A stretch of DNA of 64,000 nucleotides from JAIBDK01 sp965261915. GTDB taxonomy: Bacteria > Pseudomonadota > Gammaproteobacteria > Arenicellales > Poriferihabitantaceae. Location of the stretch: positions 434,001 through 498,000 of the forward strand of contig CBDHDW010000013.1 of NCBI GenBank assembly GCA_965261915.1, written 5' to 3'. Under the pieces are notes generated by a model. That model was given only the letters and a program-made list of their open reading frames with translations. It searched no databases and had not been told where the DNA came from. Of this stretch, positions 62,108 to 64,000 are shown one piece after another; position 1 is the stretch's first letter, and each line of letters opens with the position of its first letter. The position numbers and the translations under genes were made by a program.

Positions 62108-63784
62108 TTACGTTTGACTGACTGGTGATACTGTTCGAATCGACTCGGTTACAATTTCCGCATCGAAAGCGTCGATTAGTTGCTGCACATTTGGGTCCTG
62201 TGAAAACGTGTGCTCAGCTTGCGCAGTCTGCTGGGCCTGCTGACGCGCCTGTTTTTGATGTGGTGTTTCAGCTAGAGTGTCGCTCGTTTCAAAATCAACT
62301 ACTTCTACGGAAAGTTTAATATCCAGTCCGAGTATAGACTGGCAGTATTGTTCAATTTTTTGCTTACGCTGATTATTGTATAGATGTCTGCTGGATTCTG
62401 CCAGAGAAACGGAAATTTCATTGTTAACATGAGATCGCGGCACCATATTCATCAATAGTTGCTTGACCAGTCCGTTAAGTTTGCTGGATTCAGCAAAATT
62501 GATCCAGCCGGCTTCTGTAGCGAGTTCTGCTACGGTAAAGTTTCCTGTGTTTCTCAACATTTCGGGTGGTTTGGATTCTACCGCAGGTATTTCTGTGTTT
62601 GATTTTTCTCCAACGAATCCGGGAGCAGATTCCGTTTCTGGATTGACTGAATTCGTTTCACTATGGGGGGCTGAACGCCTGATTTTCGTGTTACTACCGT
62701 CGTCGGGAAGAAACGAAATCATGCGTATAACGATCATTTCAAATCCGGATTTCGGCTCCGGGGCATAATCAATGTCTTTTTTTCCCATCAGCGCAATTTG
62801 GTAAAGCAGCTGCAGATTTTCCTGATCGGTCTCTTTCGAGATCAAGTCGAAGTTTTCAGGCTCCAGGCCTTTCCACTTCAGACTGCCTGGATCAACCTGA
62901 TACAACGCAATGTTGTGTATTAGCGTTAAAAGATCATCCAGTGCAGAGAAATAATCGGCAGACTTTTCTGCCATCTGGCGAATGGTTTCCAGACAGTTTA
63001 CACCTTCGCGTCGACAAATCTGATTGAACAATTGAAAAATCAATTGATCATCAATCATGCCCAGCATATTTCTAACGTGCTCAGTTGAGATGTTTGAATT
63101 TGAATGGGCAATAGCCTGATCCAGAAGACTTAATGCATCTCTAACACTGCCATTCGCCGATCGTGCGATAACACCAATGGCTGACAGTTCATAATTTATG
63201 GATTCAGAATCCAATATTTTCGTTAGTTGTGCCTGCAGCTGATCGAGTTCAACAGACTTTAAATTAAACTGAATGCAGCGCGACAAAATTGTGGTTGGGA
63301 GTTTTTGAGGATCCGTAGTAGCGAGCAGGAATTTAACGTGTTCAGGCGGCTCCTCCAGTGTTTTTAGCAAAGCATTAAAACTATGCGTTGATAGCATGTG
63401 CACTTCGTCAATAAGATAAATCTTGTATCGGCCCTGAGTTGGGGTGTATTGAACGTTGTCCAGCAGCTCCCGAGTGTCATCGATTTTGGTCCGGCTGGCG
63501 GCATCAACCTCAATGAGATCGACAAAGTTCCCATGCTCAATGCTCGCACAGGCTGAACATTCGCCGCAAGGAGTAGCAGAAACCCCTGATTCACAATTTA
63601 GTGCTTTGGCAAATATCCTCGCTAATGTTGTTTTACCGACTCCGCGGGTTCCAGTAAACAGGAATGCGTGGTGAACTCTTTGATTATTGAGTGCGTTGGA
63701 AAGTGCTGAAACCACATGTTCCTGACCGATCACATCGGCAAAACTACCCGGCCTCCATTTTCTTGCTAACGCGAGATAACTCAT
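62108..63784 (-). CDS. dnaX: DNA polymerase III subunits gamma/tau
   Basis: 558 residues. AAA+ clamp-loader ATPase: Walker A FTGTRGVGKTTLARIFAKAL, zinc-binding cysteines in CESGVSATPCGECSAC, Walker B-region LIDEVHMLSTHSFNALLKTLEEPP, and the arginine-finger serine-arginine ILSRC. Domain III follows (EMIVIRMISFLP), then a Pro/Ser/Glu-rich linker and a tau-type C-terminal domain that contacts Pol III. A run of seven A residues lies in phase at 62777-62783. Downstream of the SRP RNA gene. Confidence 0.95.
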   Translation of the reverse strand: MSYLALARKWRPGSFADVIGQEHVVSALSNALNNQRVHHAFLFTGTRGVGKTTLARIFAKALNCESGVSATPCGECSACASIEHGNFVDLIEVDAASRTKIDDTRELLDNVQYTPTQGRYKIYLIDEVHMLSTHSFNALLKTLEEPPEHVKFLLATTDPQKLPTTILSRCIQFNLKSVELDQLQAQLTKILDSESINYELSAIGVIARSANGSVRDALSLLDQAIAHSNSNISTEHVRNMLGMIDDQLIFQLFNQICRREGVNCLETIRQMAEKSADYFSALDDLLTLIHNIALYQVDPGSLKWKGLEPENFDLISKETDQENLQLLYQIALMGKKDIDYAPEPKSGFEMIVIRMISFLPDDGSNTKIRRSAPHSETNSVNPETESAPGFVGEKSNTEIPAVESKPPEMLRNTGNFTVAELATEAGWINFAESSKLNGLVKQLLMNMVPRSHVNNEISVSLAESSRHLYNNQRKQKIEQYCQSILGLDIKLSVEVVDFETSDTLAETPHQKQARQQAQQTAQAEHTFSQDPNVQQLIDAFDAEIVTESIRTVSPVSQT

Positions 63785-63870
63785 TGATGTGATTAAATCT
63801 ACTCTTTGTCAGATTACTTCAGATTCAGGCTGAAATTGTGTTGGCGATAACGGGTGGCGGATCCGGCACG

Positions 63871-63957
63871 CCTGGCCCTGATACCCAACGTAGCTGTTGC
63901 GGCTGCTTCCTTCCGGACCTGACCGGGTTCACAACCTGTCGCCATCAGGGAGACCTG
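63871..63957 (-). ncRNA. ffs: 4.5S / signal recognition particle RNA
   Basis: On the minus strand the invariant SRP RNA core GGTCAGGTCCGGAAGGAAGC is present with its GGAA tetraloop, flanked by complementary arms (CCCTGAT on the 5' side, ATCAGGG on the 3' side) that close a long hairpin, the small bacterial type. Exact ends are approximate because the outer helix is imperfect (AGGTCT against CCAGG). It binds Ffh and targets membrane proteins. About 87 bases upstream of dnaX, a common gammaproteobacterial neighbour. Confidence 0.9.
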
Positions 63958-64000
63958 CTTTCACCGCCATAAACGTAAAATCTAAAACTAGCTACCAGAA

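Overview
The window looks like a chromosomal segment of a gammaproteobacterium. It carries many conserved gammaproteobacterial gene neighbourhoods: metY-rimP-nusA-infB-rbfA-truB, dnaX-ybaB-recR beside the 4.5S RNA gene, truA-trpF-accD-folC-dedD-cvpA-purF, surA-lptD, and mrdA-rodA-mltB-rlpA-dacA-ybeD-lipB. The orders resemble Pseudomonas-like lineages more than Enterobacterales. The non-Pyl trimethylamine-methyltransferase-like gene and the moderate, A/T-leaning base composition would fit a marine or host-associated lineage, but the sequence does not settle the genus.

Layout. Positions 1-1.3 kb are a scar: a rhomboid remnant with an internal stop abuts a 5'-truncated unknown gene. 1.4-8.6 kb is a loose accessory stretch: a phosphodiesterase-like EEP protein, two alpha/beta hydrolases, an O-acetylhomoserine sulfhydrylase-type enzyme, an EthD protein and acs, interleaved with three gene fragments (unknown, PaiB-like, PLD-like lipoprotein). 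At 8.7-10.2 kb an intact-looking IS66-family element with perfect 8-bp target duplications sits exactly on the start codon of an MttB-family methyltransferase gene. A CDF transporter follows, then a minor-pilin operon (pilV-pilW-pilX-pilY1-pilE). 18.8-27.0 kb has an M14-like deacylase, a flavodoxin-like protein, comM, ubiK, surA, lptD and murU. 27.0-36.6 kb is one long run of cell-elongation genes on the minus strand, mreB-mreC-mreD-mrdA-rodA-mltB-rlpA-dacA-ybeD-lipB. gatCAB, tRNA-Arg, a decayed LPS-kinase-like gene, maf, uvrB, an orphan fimT and tRNA-Asn come next. 44.4-50.5 kb is the metY/nusA/infB operon. A second IS66 copy (50.6-52.2 kb) has its target duplication over the cysS stop codon. 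cysS and lpxH diverge, and 54.4-64 kb holds purF through dnaX plus the SRP RNA.

Functionally the window is dominated by envelope building (LPS: LpxH, LptD; peptidoglycan: MreBCD, PBP2, RodA, MltB, DacA, RlpA, MurU) and by translation and replication core genes. The accessory part shows decay: at least five broken or truncated genes and two copies of one IS. I did not find a defence island, CRISPR array, prophage or biosynthetic cluster. The best leads are the two IS66 insertions exactly at gene boundaries, the separation of a putative operator from mttB, the lesions and mostly synonymous divergence of the two transposases, an initiator tRNA with a U1-U72 mismatch, a murU without adjacent amgK, and a compact PilY1.
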